A stretch of 52,449 nucleotides of DNA from Gemmatimonadales bacterium (GCA_025935995.1 JAICUF010000008.1:1-52449), one strand, 5' to 3'; shown: positions 37,074 through 45,882, counted from the stretch's first letter. Numbers and translations are program-made. The notes: generated from the sequence alone by a model not told the origin.

Positions 37074-38083
37074 GGCGCAGGATGCGTCGCCCCAAAGCGG
37101 CCTGGCTGCTCGCCGCAGCACTCGCCACGGCGAGTCCGGCGCGGGCGCAGGGCCTGGCATTGCAGGTCGGCCGCCTGTTCGACGACGGCGGCTGGACGTC
37201 CTATGGGGTGAGCTGGAGGAGCGCGGCGCTCGGACCGCTGGGCCTCGCGTTCGGCGGGACCATGCTTCGCGCCGACGGATTCGGCAGCGCTCGTCTCTGG
37301 GGCGGTGACGCGGAGCTGTCGCTCTTCCGCGGCGGGCGACCCGGCCCGTACGCCATCGGCGCGGTGTCCGGCGGCTTCGGCACGGGCAGCGCGGAGCCCT
37401 GGTGGCGATCGTGGTCCGCCGGCGTGGGCTACGAGCTTTTGCCGCTCCGTGTGCTTTCGCTCGGCATCGAGGGGCGCTACCGGGAGTTCGGGCCCCGCGC
37501 CCGGTCGGGGATGGAGCTCGCCATCCGGCTCGGCGCGAATTTCGGCGGCAGGCCCCGGCCTGCGCTCGCCGCTCGGGATACGGGCGACGGCGACATCGCG
37601 GCACCGGCCGCCACGGCTGCTCCCGCGTCGTTCCCGTCGCTGTCGACGGCGGGCAGCTCGCTCACCCGCGGCGACGCGCGCCGCCTCGTCGACGGCATCA
37701 TCGCGACGGCGGACTCCGCCATCGGTACGCGGTACCGCTTCGGGGGGACCGGCGAGGACGGGCGCGGCTTCGACTGCTCGGGACTGATTCAGTACGCATA
37801 CGCGCGCCACGGCATCCGCCTCCCGCGCACCAGCACGGAGCAGGCCGCGGAGGGCCGCCCCGTCGCGCGCGACCTCTCGGCGCTCGAGCCGGGCGACCTC
37901 CTCACCTTTTCCAGCACCGGCCGCGGCGTCACCCACGTCGGCATGTACGTGGGTGAGGGACGCTTCATCCACAGCGCGAGCGGCGGTGTCCAGACCAGCA
38001 TGCTGAGCGACGGGGATCCGTACGGGCGCTGGTGGTACCGGCGGTGGGTCGGCGCGCGGCGGATCGTCGGGGGGCAGGGCTAG
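37070..38083 (+). CDS. Exported NlpC/P60 hydrolase with N-terminal barrel-like domain
   Basis: A 337-aa secreted protein with a signal peptide ending SPARAQ. Residues about 27-165 alternate short hydrophobic strands with Gly-rich turns (LGLAFGGTMLRADGFG, then YAIGAVSGGFGTGSA), resembling a small outer-membrane beta-barrel domain. Residues about 205-330 form an NlpC/P60 peptidase domain, with the catalytic Cys in FDCSGLIQYAYARHG and the His in VTHVGMYVGEGRFIHS. Such enzymes cleave peptidoglycan stem peptides. The ATG overlaps the previous stop; a second Met four codons on (MRRPK) is an alternative. It closes the long plus-strand train. Confidence 0.85.
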   Translation: MRRRMRRPKAAWLLAAALATASPARAQGLALQVGRLFDDGGWTSYGVSWRSAALGPLGLAFGGTMLRADGFGSARLWGGDAELSLFRGGRPGPYAIGAVSGGFGTGSAEPWWRSWSAGVGYELLPLRVLSLGIEGRYREFGPRARSGMELAIRLGANFGGRPRPALAARDTGDGDIAAPAATAAPASFPSLSTAGSSLTRGDARRLVDGIIATADSAIGTRYRFGGTGEDGRGFDCSGLIQYAYARHGIRLPRTSTEQAAEGRPVARDLSALEPGDLLTFSSTGRGVTHVGMYVGEGRFIHSASGGVQTSMLSDGDPYGRWWYRRWVGARRIVGGQG

Positions 38084-38112
38084 CCGGACGCGGTCAACCC
38101 TCATGCCGGACC

Positions 38113-38130
38113 CATCGCCGCGAGGCGATG
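38113..38130 (+). terminator. Short hairpin after the NlpC/P60 gene
   Basis: CATCGCC pairs perfectly with GGCGATG around a GCGA tetraloop, 30 bases after the stop. There is no T tail, so it is only a weak terminator candidate. Confidence 0.35.
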
Positions 38131-38364
38131 CCGTCCACCGGCCATAGGCATCCAGCCCCGCGCACTCATCCCCAGCGGCTTCGTCGGCATCAGCAGTCGC
38201 CCCAAGTCAGGCGCAACCGCAGGCGAGCACCTCCCACTCATCGACGACGCGCCCGACGGGGCCGCTTCCTCCGACGGCCAGATTGATTCTGCTCATGGTC
38301 GGCGTGCGTACTTCTCATCCTCGCCCGCCTCACCGAATTGCCCGTGCGGCCCCAGATTACGAGC
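38131..38364. other. Intergenic stretch with no recognisable gene
   Basis: No ribosome-binding-site-supported ORF, RNA gene or repeat is visible. Codon-like bias is lost here relative to both sides. It marks the boundary between the densely packed train and the looser block that follows. Confidence 0.5.
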
Positions 38365-39186
38365 ATGTCATCGCCCATTCTCAGCGAGCTTGTCATCTAT
38401 CCCGTCAAGTCGCTTCGAGGCGTGACGCTCGAGCGCGGGGAGGTCGTTGGCGGACGCCTTGCCGGGGACCGCGTATGGATCCTCGTCGACGCGCAGGGCC
38501 GCTTCATGCATCAGCGGGACTACCCCGCCATGGCGACGCTCGAGGTGCAGCTGGGCGAGGGCGAAGTGATTATCGGGGCGGCGGGGAGGCAATGCCTTGT
38601 TCTCGCGGCGCCATCCCCGGTCGAGCTGGCCGCGCAGCCCATCCGTCATGTGCGCCTGTGGCGACGGGCTGCCGCAGTGGTGCCAGCGGGCCAGGAGGCC
38701 GACGAGTGGTTTTCGGATGCGCTCGGATTGGCGTGCCAGCTGATGGTCTTTGCCGCGGGAGCCGAGGGGCTGGACGTCCGACCCGATGAGCGCGGCGCGT
38801 CTCTCCACGATGCGACTCCATTCCATCTGACGAGCGAATCGTCGCTCGCCGATCTGAACAGACGCTCGTCGGCGGCGGTGCCGATGAATCGGTTCAGACC
38901 CAACGTCGTCGTGGATGGCGCAAGGCCCTACGCCGAAGATTGCTGGCGGCTGATCCGAATCGGGTCGGTCACGTTGCGCTGGGTCCGCCCCTGCACGCGC
39001 TGCGTGGTCACGACGACCGACCAGCAGACCGGTGCCCGTGGCGGGCCCGAGCCGCTGCGCACGCTCAGCACCTACCGTCGCGATGGTCGCGAAGTGGTGT
39101 TCGGGCACTATCTGGTGGCCGATGCTCAGAACGCCACGTTGCGGCGTGGGGACGCCGTCAACGTGCTCGCGACCGGAGACGGCTGA
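38365..39186 (+). CDS. MOSC-domain protein (YcbX/mARC-like)
   Basis: A 273-aa protein. The N-terminal beta-barrel domain begins ILSELVIYPVKSLRGVTLE and is followed by a MOSC domain. The conserved MOSC Cys lies in RPCTRCVVTTTDQQTG near residue 208-223, with FRPNVVV upstream, as in molybdenum-cofactor enzymes that reduce N-hydroxylated compounds. No C-terminal ferredoxin domain is present, so an external electron donor would be needed. The start is set at MSSPILSEL. It is convergent with the next gene, only four bases away. Confidence 0.87.
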   Translation: MSSPILSELVIYPVKSLRGVTLERGEVVGGRLAGDRVWILVDAQGRFMHQRDYPAMATLEVQLGEGEVIIGAAGRQCLVLAAPSPVELAAQPIRHVRLWRRAAAVVPAGQEADEWFSDALGLACQLMVFAAGAEGLDVRPDERGASLHDATPFHLTSESSLADLNRRSSAAVPMNRFRPNVVVDGARPYAEDCWRLIRIGSVTLRWVRPCTRCVVTTTDQQTGARGGPEPLRTLSTYRRDGREVVFGHYLVADAQNATLRRGDAVNVLATGDG

Positions 39187-39190
39187 CAGG

Positions 39191-40141
39191 TCAGGAAGGG
39201 GCGGAAGGATCGCCCCGGCACCCGTGCTGGGGAACCGACCGGCCGGCCCACGCCCGCGAGCGCACGGCGATCACCGCGTCGGCGACGGCGCGCGGGGCTT
39301 CACGAGGAACCGCGTGGCCCACGCCCTTGAGCAGTCGCCGCTCGTATGAGCTGGAGAACAGGCGTTCCTGCCCCTCCGAGCCCGCCGGGTCATCGACGCC
39401 GTCGTCGGCCCCGTGCAGGACAACTGCGGGAACATCGATCATCGGGCGCCGAGCCAGCGCGATTTCCGTTGCCTCGTACTCGGGAGCCCCGGGGGCCCAA
39501 CCGTGTCGATGCCGATACGAGTGGACCACGACCTCGACGAAATCGGGATTGTCGAACGACACCGCCGTGCGGTCAAACTCCTCCATCGAGAAATCCCAGC
39601 CGGGCGACCAGGACCTCCACAGATGCAATCCAAGCGCGCGCGGCTGCTGGCGGAGGGCCTCGGCGCCTCGGGTGGTCGAGAAGTACCACTGATACCACAG
39701 CCGCTGCTCCGTCCGCGGGTCCGCCGGCAGGGACGGCGCGAAGGGATTCTGAATCGTGTATCCGCTGATGGCCACGAGCCCGGCGACACGCGCCGGCCAG
39801 AGCGCCGCGTTGATACATGCGGCACGTCCGCCCCAGTCGTATCCCACCAGGATCGCGCGATCGATCGACAGTGCATCCAGAAGCTCGAGTACGTCGTGGG
39901 CGAGGGCGGCCTGCTGGCCCACCCGTGACGTCGAGTGATCACGAAAACGCGTGGGGCCGAACCCGCGGAGGTACGGTGCGATGACGCGGAAGCCGGCCGG
40001 ACGAAGCAGCGATGAGACACGGTCCCAGGCGCGCGCATCATCGGGGAAGCCGTGCAGAAGCACAACGGGGACGCCGGACGGGTCCGCCACCTGCTCCTCA
40101 TACGCCACCGTGAGGTGCCGCGTGCCCGCGAACTTCGTCAC
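39191..40141 (-). CDS. Alpha/beta hydrolase, epoxide-hydrolase-like
   Basis: A 316-aa hydrolase. The oxyanion motif is HGFPD (residues 30-34), and the nucleophile elbow is VGYDWGG with Asp102 rather than Ser. Asp is typical of epoxide hydrolases and haloalkane dehalogenases. The catalytic His is in VGHAVPREAP near the C-terminus. HGxP plus Asp favours epoxide hydrolase. The start is GTG, with GGAGG five bases upstream. No signal peptide is seen. It is divergent from the DinB-fold gene. Confidence 0.86.
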   Translation of the reverse strand: MTKFAGTRHLTVAYEEQVADPSGVPVVLLHGFPDDARAWDRVSSLLRPAGFRVIAPYLRGFGPTRFRDHSTSRVGQQAALAHDVLELLDALSIDRAILVGYDWGGRAACINAALWPARVAGLVAISGYTIQNPFAPSLPADPRTEQRLWYQWYFSTTRGAEALRQQPRALGLHLWRSWSPGWDFSMEEFDRTAVSFDNPDFVEVVVHSYRHRHGWAPGAPEYEATEIALARRPMIDVPAVVLHGADDGVDDPAGSEGQERLFSSSYERRLLKGVGHAVPREAPRAVADAVIAVRSRAWAGRSVPQHGCRGDPSAPS

Positions 40142-40360
40142 CAGCTCCTCCGGAACTCCGAAAGGTCAATCGGCTGTGGCGCCGGATCGGAGAGCCGGTC
40201 GTGCACGGCACTGACGCACGAGATCCTTTTCCTGGATGCGCCCCGATCACGACAGCCGTGCAGAACATTCATTTGACCGGCAAAACGCGCCGACCAAGAT
40301 TGCGATCGTCGTCGTGATCCAATTCCGCGAGCCGGCTTCCATCGACGAGGAGAGAGCTGC

Positions 40361-40912
40361 ATGCGTGGCGCCATCACCGAGTTCCCCGGATACGCTCAAT
40401 ACGCGACCACCGAGCTATTGACGGCATATGCCGAAGGCCCCGCCCGGATGCGGCACGTCCTCGGTGGGTTGAGTGAGGAAGAGCTGCGCGCGAGGCCGCG
40501 TGGGCCCGACGCGTGGTCGGCGCATGACATCGCCATCCACTCCTGCGACTCGGAAATTCAGGGCGTCTATCGCATGCGGAAGGTCCTTTCGGAAGCGGGC
40601 CCTCCTCTTCCCGGGTACGACCAGGACGCGTGGGCAACGCGATATCTGCATGAGGACGCAGGGGGCCGGAATCGCGCGCTCGACCTGCTGGAGCACCTGC
40701 GACGAGCCACGCTCCCATTGCTCCAGCGGGCGACGCCGGAGGACTGGAGCAGATGGGGCACCCACCCGGAGTATGGACGCGTGACGCTCCGCAACCTGCT
40801 CGAGCTGTACGCGGATCACACCGAGCGGCACATAAGCCAGATCCTCGCGATCCGGCGCTTGCTCGGCCGGGGCCTCGACTTCCCCCTCCTGCTTCCGGAG
40901 CGGCTGTACTGA
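40361..40912 (+). CDS. DinB-fold (YfiT-like) putative metal-dependent protein
   Basis: A 183-aa four-helix-bundle protein. Metal-ligand histidines appear in WSAHDIAIH and in YADHTERHISQILAIRR, the HX(n)HxxxH layout of the DinB/YfiT superfamily. Relatives include thiol-dependent S-transferases, some of which use bacillithiol or mycothiol. Since bshA is present at 31.3 kb, a bacillithiol-linked role is possible but is only inference. The ATG follows a GAGAG purine run. Confidence 0.82.
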   Translation: MRGAITEFPGYAQYATTELLTAYAEGPARMRHVLGGLSEEELRARPRGPDAWSAHDIAIHSCDSEIQGVYRMRKVLSEAGPPLPGYDQDAWATRYLHEDAGGRNRALDLLEHLRRATLPLLQRATPEDWSRWGTHPEYGRVTLRNLLELYADHTERHISQILAIRRLLGRGLDFPLLLPERLY

Positions 40913-41088
40913 AGCGGCCGCGACCGACTGGCGTTCCACGCGGAGCAGAGTATTGCCCGCTCCGCACCACCCGAATTCGTGACTGCCCGTGTCGGCGCGC
41001 GAGCGATACAGGCGATGGCTGCACCGGGCGCCGGATGCCAGCACTTGAGCGCCTTGCGGGCTATGCGCCGCGGTGGCATTCTTCGCGT

Positions 41089-41105
41089 TGCATGCGACGC
41101 ATGCA
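41089..41105. promoter_or_regulatory. Perfect 8-bp inverted repeat upstream of the MetR-like gene
   Basis: TGCATGCG-A-CGCATGCA is a perfect dyad, 53 bases before the regulator start. It is a candidate operator for a dimeric regulator, most simply the LysR protein itself. Confidence 0.5.
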
Positions 41106-41123
41106 TCGTCTGCCACCGGCACA

Positions 41124-41136
41124 TGAATGCCTTTCA
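41124..41136. promoter_or_regulatory. MetR-box-like operator
   Basis: TGAA-TGCCT-TTCA matches the known MetR consensus TGAA-N5-TTCA exactly, and the dyad extends by one base on each side. It lies 21 bases before the start of the MetR-like regulator, so autoregulation is the natural reading. Confidence 0.6.
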
Positions 41137-41157
41137 TCATAGGGATGAGGCTTGGCC

Positions 41158-42087
41158 ATGCACCTTGAACTTCGGCACCTGCGACTCATCGTGGGGATCG
41201 CGGATGCGGGTGGAGTTACCCGGGCTGGAAAGCGGCTGAACCTGACCCAGTCGGCGCTCAGCCATCAGCTGCGTGACATCGAGAGTAGACTGAAGCTCCC
41301 CCTCTTCCTTCGCGTCAACAAGCGCATGGTGATCACCCAAGCGGGGGAACGGCTGTTGGTCTCGGCTCGTCGTGTCCTCGCCGAAGTGGACGGGGTTGAG
41401 CGCGAACTCATGCTTGGAGAATTCGCGGGAGGCGCCGGCCTCCTCCGGATCGCGACCGAGTGCTACACCTGTTATCACTGGTTGCCAGCCGTCATGAAGG
41501 AATTTCGCGCGGCGTGGCCGAGGGTCGAGCTGCGCATCGTGCCCGAGGTGACGTCACGCCCCATGGCGGCTCTCGCGGAGGGTGCGCTTGACGTCGCCAT
41601 CGTCGCGGGCACGGAGGCGCACGCGCGCGCGCGCTACACGCCGCTCTTCGACGCCGACCTCGTCGTCGTCACGCATCCGGAGCACCGCTTCGCTCACCGG
41701 CCATGCGTCGAGCCGGAGGACTTCGCCGACGAGCATCTCATCCTCTACTCGACGCCGGATTCGGAAAGCACGGTGATACAGGAGATTCTTCGGCCGGCGA
41801 GGGTCGAGCCCCGTCAGCTTTCGCGCATCCAGCTCACGGAGGCGATCCTCGAGCTCGTGAAAGCGGATCTGGGGGTGACCGTGCTGGCGCGGTGGGCGGT
41901 AGCCCCGTACCTCGAGGACCGGAGCCTCAGCGCGACGCAACTTACTCGGGCGGGATTCCATCGCACCTGGTACGCGGCGACTCGCCTCGAGTCGCCCCCG
42001 CTTGCCTATCTCGATGACTTCACGCAGCTGCTGGCCCGGAATGCCTTTCCCGCAGGACTCGAGCGACGGGCTCACCTGAGCGCTTGA
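41158..42087 (+). CDS. LysR-family regulator, MetR-like
   Basis: A 309-aa LysR-type transcription factor. The N-terminal winged helix-turn-helix is ELRHLRLIVGIADAGGVTRA followed by LNLTQSALSHQLRDIESRL. The effector domain resembles E. coli MetR as I remember it: ATECYTCYHWLPAVMKEFRA corresponds to the IECHSCIQWL region, followed by WPRVEL. MetR senses homocysteine and controls methionine genes. The ATG at 41158 has GAGG seven bases upstream. A MetR-type box lies directly before it. No methionine genes are in the window, so its targets are elsewhere or are the neighbouring accessory genes. Confidence 0.88.
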   Translation: MHLELRHLRLIVGIADAGGVTRAGKRLNLTQSALSHQLRDIESRLKLPLFLRVNKRMVITQAGERLLVSARRVLAEVDGVERELMLGEFAGGAGLLRIATECYTCYHWLPAVMKEFRAAWPRVELRIVPEVTSRPMAALAEGALDVAIVAGTEAHARARYTPLFDADLVVVTHPEHRFAHRPCVEPEDFADEHLILYSTPDSESTVIQEILRPARVEPRQLSRIQLTEAILELVKADLGVTVLARWAVAPYLEDRSLSATQLTRAGFHRTWYAATRLESPPLAYLDDFTQLLARNAFPAGLERRAHLSA

Positions 42088-42124
42088 GCGGAAGTGTTGG
42101 TGGCGCGGGCGGGCGGGATCCGCC

Positions 42125-43093
42125 TCAGCGCCATACGGCGCCGAGCTCGATGGTCGTCTTGAAGACCGGTACTGCGTCCCCGGATATGTGCGTGCGGAGG
42201 GGCCTGTCATCGCGGATGTCGACGGACACGTCCACGCGACCTCGGCGGCCCACGCAGTGACCTTGGGACGACCGGAAGCGGAACGCGCGTCCGTCATGCT
42301 GCACCAGGCGGTGGTGGACGAGATACGCGCCGAGCGGCCCGTGCCCATTGCCGGTCACCGGATCTTCATCGATTCCGATGGCGGGCGCGAACATCCTGCA
42401 GGTGGAGAGCTCGTCAGGAGCTTCGGACTCGAGCGCGAACAGAAAGTATCCGTTCGCGCCGACGTCCGGACTCAGCTTCACCAGCGCAGCGGCATCGGGC
42501 CGCAGCGCCATCAGCGCTGCTCTCGTTTCCACGCCGATCATCAGCTTGGCGTGGCCGGTGGAGACCACCTGGACCGGGCAGTCGCTCCGGAGCGCCGCGG
42601 ACGGGAGCCGGAGAGCGCGAAGCACCTGTTGCGTCGCTCGCGTGGTCAGCGGCGGCGCGAATGTCGGCTCCGCTTGCGTGAGGGTGACCCGATACGCACC
42701 AGCCCGGCCCCCGATGCCTACCGGGAGGTCGCCGGCGCCGCAACGCTGCAGGAGGCTGCAGGGCGCAAGGCCGAGCTTGGTGGCTCGGGCGACGTGCGCG
42801 GCGATGGTAGCGTGGCCGCAGAGCGGCACCTCCGTGATCGGGGTGAAGTAGCGGATCTTCACATCATGCGACGCGTCATCCGGCGGCAACACGAACGCGG
42901 TTTCCGGATTGTTCAGCTCCCGCGCCACGAGCTGCATCTCGTGATCCGTCATCCCGGCCGCGTCGAGGACGACGCCGGCTGGATTGCCGGTGAACGGTAC
43001 GCTGGTGAAGCTGTCGACTTGCCACACTTCGTACCGTCGGGTCGCCGGCGGCGGCGTCAGTCGCGGCGGGAACGCGAGAGGAAAGCGCGACAT
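42125..43093 (-). CDS. PhzF-family epimerase/isomerase
   Basis: A 322-aa protein of the diaminopimelate-epimerase-like PhzF family. It begins with VWQVDSFTSVPFTGNPAGVV and has NNPETAFV with the conserved Glu, then RYFTPITEVPLCGHATIAA and DEDPVTGNGHGPLGAYL. The founder PhzF isomerises DHHA in phenazine synthesis, but most members have unknown substrates and no other phz genes are present. The start is chosen at the ATG that overlaps the upstream hydrolase stop (TGATG on the minus strand), so the two are translationally coupled. Confidence 0.9.
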   Translation of the reverse strand: MSRFPLAFPPRLTPPPATRRYEVWQVDSFTSVPFTGNPAGVVLDAAGMTDHEMQLVARELNNPETAFVLPPDDASHDVKIRYFTPITEVPLCGHATIAAHVARATKLGLAPCSLLQRCGAGDLPVGIGGRAGAYRVTLTQAEPTFAPPLTTRATQQVLRALRLPSAALRSDCPVQVVSTGHAKLMIGVETRAALMALRPDAAALVKLSPDVGANGYFLFALESEAPDELSTCRMFAPAIGIDEDPVTGNGHGPLGAYLVHHRLVQHDGRAFRFRSSQGHCVGRRGRVDVSVDIRDDRPLRTHISGDAVPVFKTTIELGAVWR

Positions 43094-43905
43094 CACGTCG
43101 ATCCGGAGCGAAGGTGGGGGGGGCGGCTGCGTGTGGGGGTGTGCGCCCGAGCGGCGAATCGGACGATCGCCTGTGCGAAGCCGACGGGGTTCTCGACGAA
43201 CGGGAAGTGTCCCGCGCCTTGCAGAATGCCGATTTCGCAGCCCATGCCGGTCAGCGTCGTGATATACGCAGGCGGAACGGTCCGCTCCCCATGCATGTAC
43301 GCGACCGGACAGGCCAGGCGCGCCAGCCGATGGAGGAGCCCGCCGCGGTCGGAGCGCGCAACGATGTCTCGGCTGTACGCGTGGTAAGCGGCTGCCGACA
43401 TCTGTCGGACTCGCCCGGCATACCACTGCTCCGCGGGTATCCTGCTTTCGGCCAGGGCCGCGATGAGCGACGCATGACCGGTAGCGGTGAAGGCTTCGCG
43501 TGCCTGTGCTGCGACCCTGCGCGTGAACAGGCAGTCCTCCCCGGCGAGATTGCCTTCGTAGCTCAGTAGGCCGACGACCGCCTCGGGTCGGCGCTCGGCC
43601 AGGAGCTGCCCAAGCAACCCACCAAAGCTGTGACCCACGACGATGACTGGGACCCGCCAGACGACCTCCAGAGCCTCGATGAGGCCCTCGACGAGCTCCT
43701 CGACGGTCGGATGCCTGTCGGGTCGGTACGATGCATCACTCCCGGGATAGCGAGCTACGGCGATTGCACCGGCCGATGAGCGGAGCGCCAGGCAGACTGC
43801 GGCGAAATCCTCCGGCAGGCATGCGAGCCCCGGCAGCACGAGTATCGCGCGTCCGGAAGCCACCTCGGAGGATGGGACGACCGTCAGACTGACGCCGGCG
43901 CTCAT
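43093..43905 (-). CDS. Alpha/beta hydrolase
   Basis: A 270-aa hydrolase with nucleophile elbow VVGHSFGGLLGQLL (Ser in GHSFGG), an oxyanion region LPGLACLPED, and the catalytic His in GAGHFPFVENP near the C-terminus. The ATG at 43905 is preferred over an upstream TTG at 43941. No signal peptide is seen. Its overlap with the PhzF-family gene suggests that they act on related metabolites. The substrate is unknown. Confidence 0.83.
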   Translation of the reverse strand: MSAGVSLTVVPSSEVASGRAILVLPGLACLPEDFAAVCLALRSSAGAIAVARYPGSDASYRPDRHPTVEELVEGLIEALEVVWRVPVIVVGHSFGGLLGQLLAERRPEAVVGLLSYEGNLAGEDCLFTRRVAAQAREAFTATGHASLIAALAESRIPAEQWYAGRVRQMSAAAYHAYSRDIVARSDRGGLLHRLARLACPVAYMHGERTVPPAYITTLTGMGCEIGILQGAGHFPFVENPVGFAQAIVRFAARAHTPTRSRPPHLRSGST

Positions 43906-43972
43906 GGGGCGGGGTTTGACGTTGGCGGCATGGCCGTGCAAGGTGGCGTTGAGCCGACGGATCGCGTCGACG

Positions 43973-45772
43973 TCACGGACAGGCGATGACGAGCTCGAGG
44001 CTCGCTCGGTTGTCGTCCGCTAGCGAAGTGAAAAAGACACCGGTGGCTGCCGGGACTCTGCCGGCAAAGTATTGCCCCCGCGGGGCCCGCATCGCCTCGC
44101 GGGCAGAGTCGGTGATCCAGTAGTTGTCAGCCATCACCACATTGCGGAGCTGCCCGCCGAGGGGTGCGACCGCGGCACTGATGCGGTCGTACATTGACCT
44201 CACGGCATTCTCCGAATCGGCGACCGCAATCCCACCCGTCAAGATCACCTTTGGAGTGCTGACCAGAGCGGCGCGTGAGTAGAGCGGGGATGGAGGGGTT
44301 CCCGGCAAATTGAAGATCTCAACCGGACTGGCCGGGGCGCGGGCGAGCGCGCCCACCGCCTCGCATTCGATCACCGGGCGGGATGACTCCCGCGACATGA
44401 CGAACGCGCCCTCGGCGCTCGGAAAGTGGGTGCGAAGCGCAGTCGTCGCCTGGTTGAGCTGGTCGAGCGACTCGTAGAAGCAGGAGACGCGCCTGATCCC
44501 GGCGCTGTCCGTGCCCGACTCGCGGACGACGCGAGCCAGGCCGGCGAGCGCGCGGCCGCCGTCGGATGACGCCACGCCGGCGAAGAAGCCGATACCGAAT
44601 GGATTCGTCACGTGCGTGCGCTCGATCGTCGCCTCGAGAAGAACCCGGCGACCCGGCTCGGGGAAGCCGGCGACGCCGACCCCGGACATCACCGGCAGCG
44701 GATTCCCGCCGTTCCGAAGCTCGCGCCGGGCTTCGCGCAGCGCCTCCGCGACACCATCCGTTCCACTCGCGAAGAGCCGGAGCTTCACCAGGCGGCTTCC
44801 CGGCGCCCGCCGCGCGACCTCGGCCAGCGCGGCCCGGACCTGCGCCTGCAGCGTGCCCTGGCTTGCTTCGGACGCCACGAGAAAGTCGAGCGAGCTGCTC
44901 TGCGCCGCCACCGCGAGTGGGTCGTCCGAAGGGCGCTCGACCTGCTCGATTCGCTCAACGATACCATCTGACCGGTAGACCAACTCGAGCGGGAAGTAGG
45001 GAGGCTCGCGCGTCAGCCAGAGGCGTCGCGCCGGGTGCCGGCGTGTCGCCGTCTCCTCCAACAACCATGCCCGAAACAGGCGATTCTGCACACGAACGGT
45101 GTCGGGCCCACGGACCAGGAAGTAGCGCCACACCGTGCTGCCGCGGCGCCCCTCGATCCCGAACGTCGGGACGCGCAGGACCAACCCATCTCGCAGCTCC
45201 GCAGCGTTGGCAGCAGCGTCGACGAACGTCCCGAGGAAGGACGGCTGGGCCAGCGTGAAATCGAAGGATCGCGGGGGGCGTCCCTTCGCGCTCCGGATCG
45301 TCCCGTGCACATGAGTAGACTCCGCCTCGATCACGGCGCGGAGCCCGTCCCGGTCCCGGTCCTCCCGTCGAATGAGCGCCATCGTGCCCCGATCGAGCAA
45401 GATATCGGCGCGGACCGCGGGATCAGGGGCATCGGCGGAGGCGGTGAGCACGAGGTGCACCACGGGGCGGCCGCGCTGTTCCGTGACCTGCTTGTCCAGG
45501 AGGAAGCGCGTCGACTGCACGGCCACGCCGTTCCGGAAGGTCGTGTGAATGAGGTCGACGGCATGCGACCTGAAGTACCCGCCATCCTCTGGCGGGCTGG
45601 CAGGCTGCAATACGAGCGTGTCGCGGAGGCGCGACCTTCCGCTGCCCGCGCTCGGCGCGACCGCGGAGGCCGGCACCGGCCCTGCGTCGGGCGACTGGCC
45701 CGCGGTACATGCTGCCAGACCCGAAAGCACGGCGGCACGCGATGCACGAACCAAGGACGACACGAGTGGCAT
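43973..45772 (-). CDS. Lipoprotein with an unnamed N-terminal domain and three tandem RidA-like repeats
   Basis: A 599-aa product starting at ATG 45772, with a lipobox LAAC at residues 19-22. Residues about 50-270 form a beta-rich domain that is clearly homologous to the C-terminal half of the protein at 47070-48293 (both contain GLVLRVPTFGIE). The rest is three RidA/YjgF-like repeats: about 292-385 (ALAEVARRAPGSRLVKLRLF), 388-480 (FFAGVASSDGGRALAGLARV) and 490-599 (VILTGGIAVADSENAVRSMY, then YFAGRVPAATGVFFTSL). None keeps the Arg of active RidA deaminases at the expected place. An exported single-chain RidA trimer is unusual. The function is unknown. Confidence 0.8.
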   Translation of the reverse strand: MPLVSSLVRASRAAVLSGLAACTAGQSPDAGPVPASAVAPSAGSGRSRLRDTLVLQPASPPEDGGYFRSHAVDLIHTTFRNGVAVQSTRFLLDKQVTEQRGRPVVHLVLTASADAPDPAVRADILLDRGTMALIRREDRDRDGLRAVIEAESTHVHGTIRSAKGRPPRSFDFTLAQPSFLGTFVDAAANAAELRDGLVLRVPTFGIEGRRGSTVWRYFLVRGPDTVRVQNRLFRAWLLEETATRRHPARRLWLTREPPYFPLELVYRSDGIVERIEQVERPSDDPLAVAAQSSSLDFLVASEASQGTLQAQVRAALAEVARRAPGSRLVKLRLFASGTDGVAEALREARRELRNGGNPLPVMSGVGVAGFPEPGRRVLLEATIERTHVTNPFGIGFFAGVASSDGGRALAGLARVVRESGTDSAGIRRVSCFYESLDQLNQATTALRTHFPSAEGAFVMSRESSRPVIECEAVGALARAPASPVEIFNLPGTPPSPLYSRAALVSTPKVILTGGIAVADSENAVRSMYDRISAAVAPLGGQLRNVVMADNYWITDSAREAMRAPRGQYFAGRVPAATGVFFTSLADDNRASLELVIACP

Positions 45773-45882
45773 GAAGGTGCACCGGAAGTGAGGTCTTGGT
45801 CGAGCCGCCCGGCCCAGGCTATCCGGCGGCAAGCCGATGAGCGCACGCGAAGGCGTCACGGCTGGATGCGCTGCTTCGGCGG

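Noticed and set aside
38032..38286. An 84-codon plus-strand frame across the end of the NlpC/P60 gene
   Set aside because: Its product is Arg/Pro/His-rich with no hydrophobic core, typical of an out-of-frame reading.
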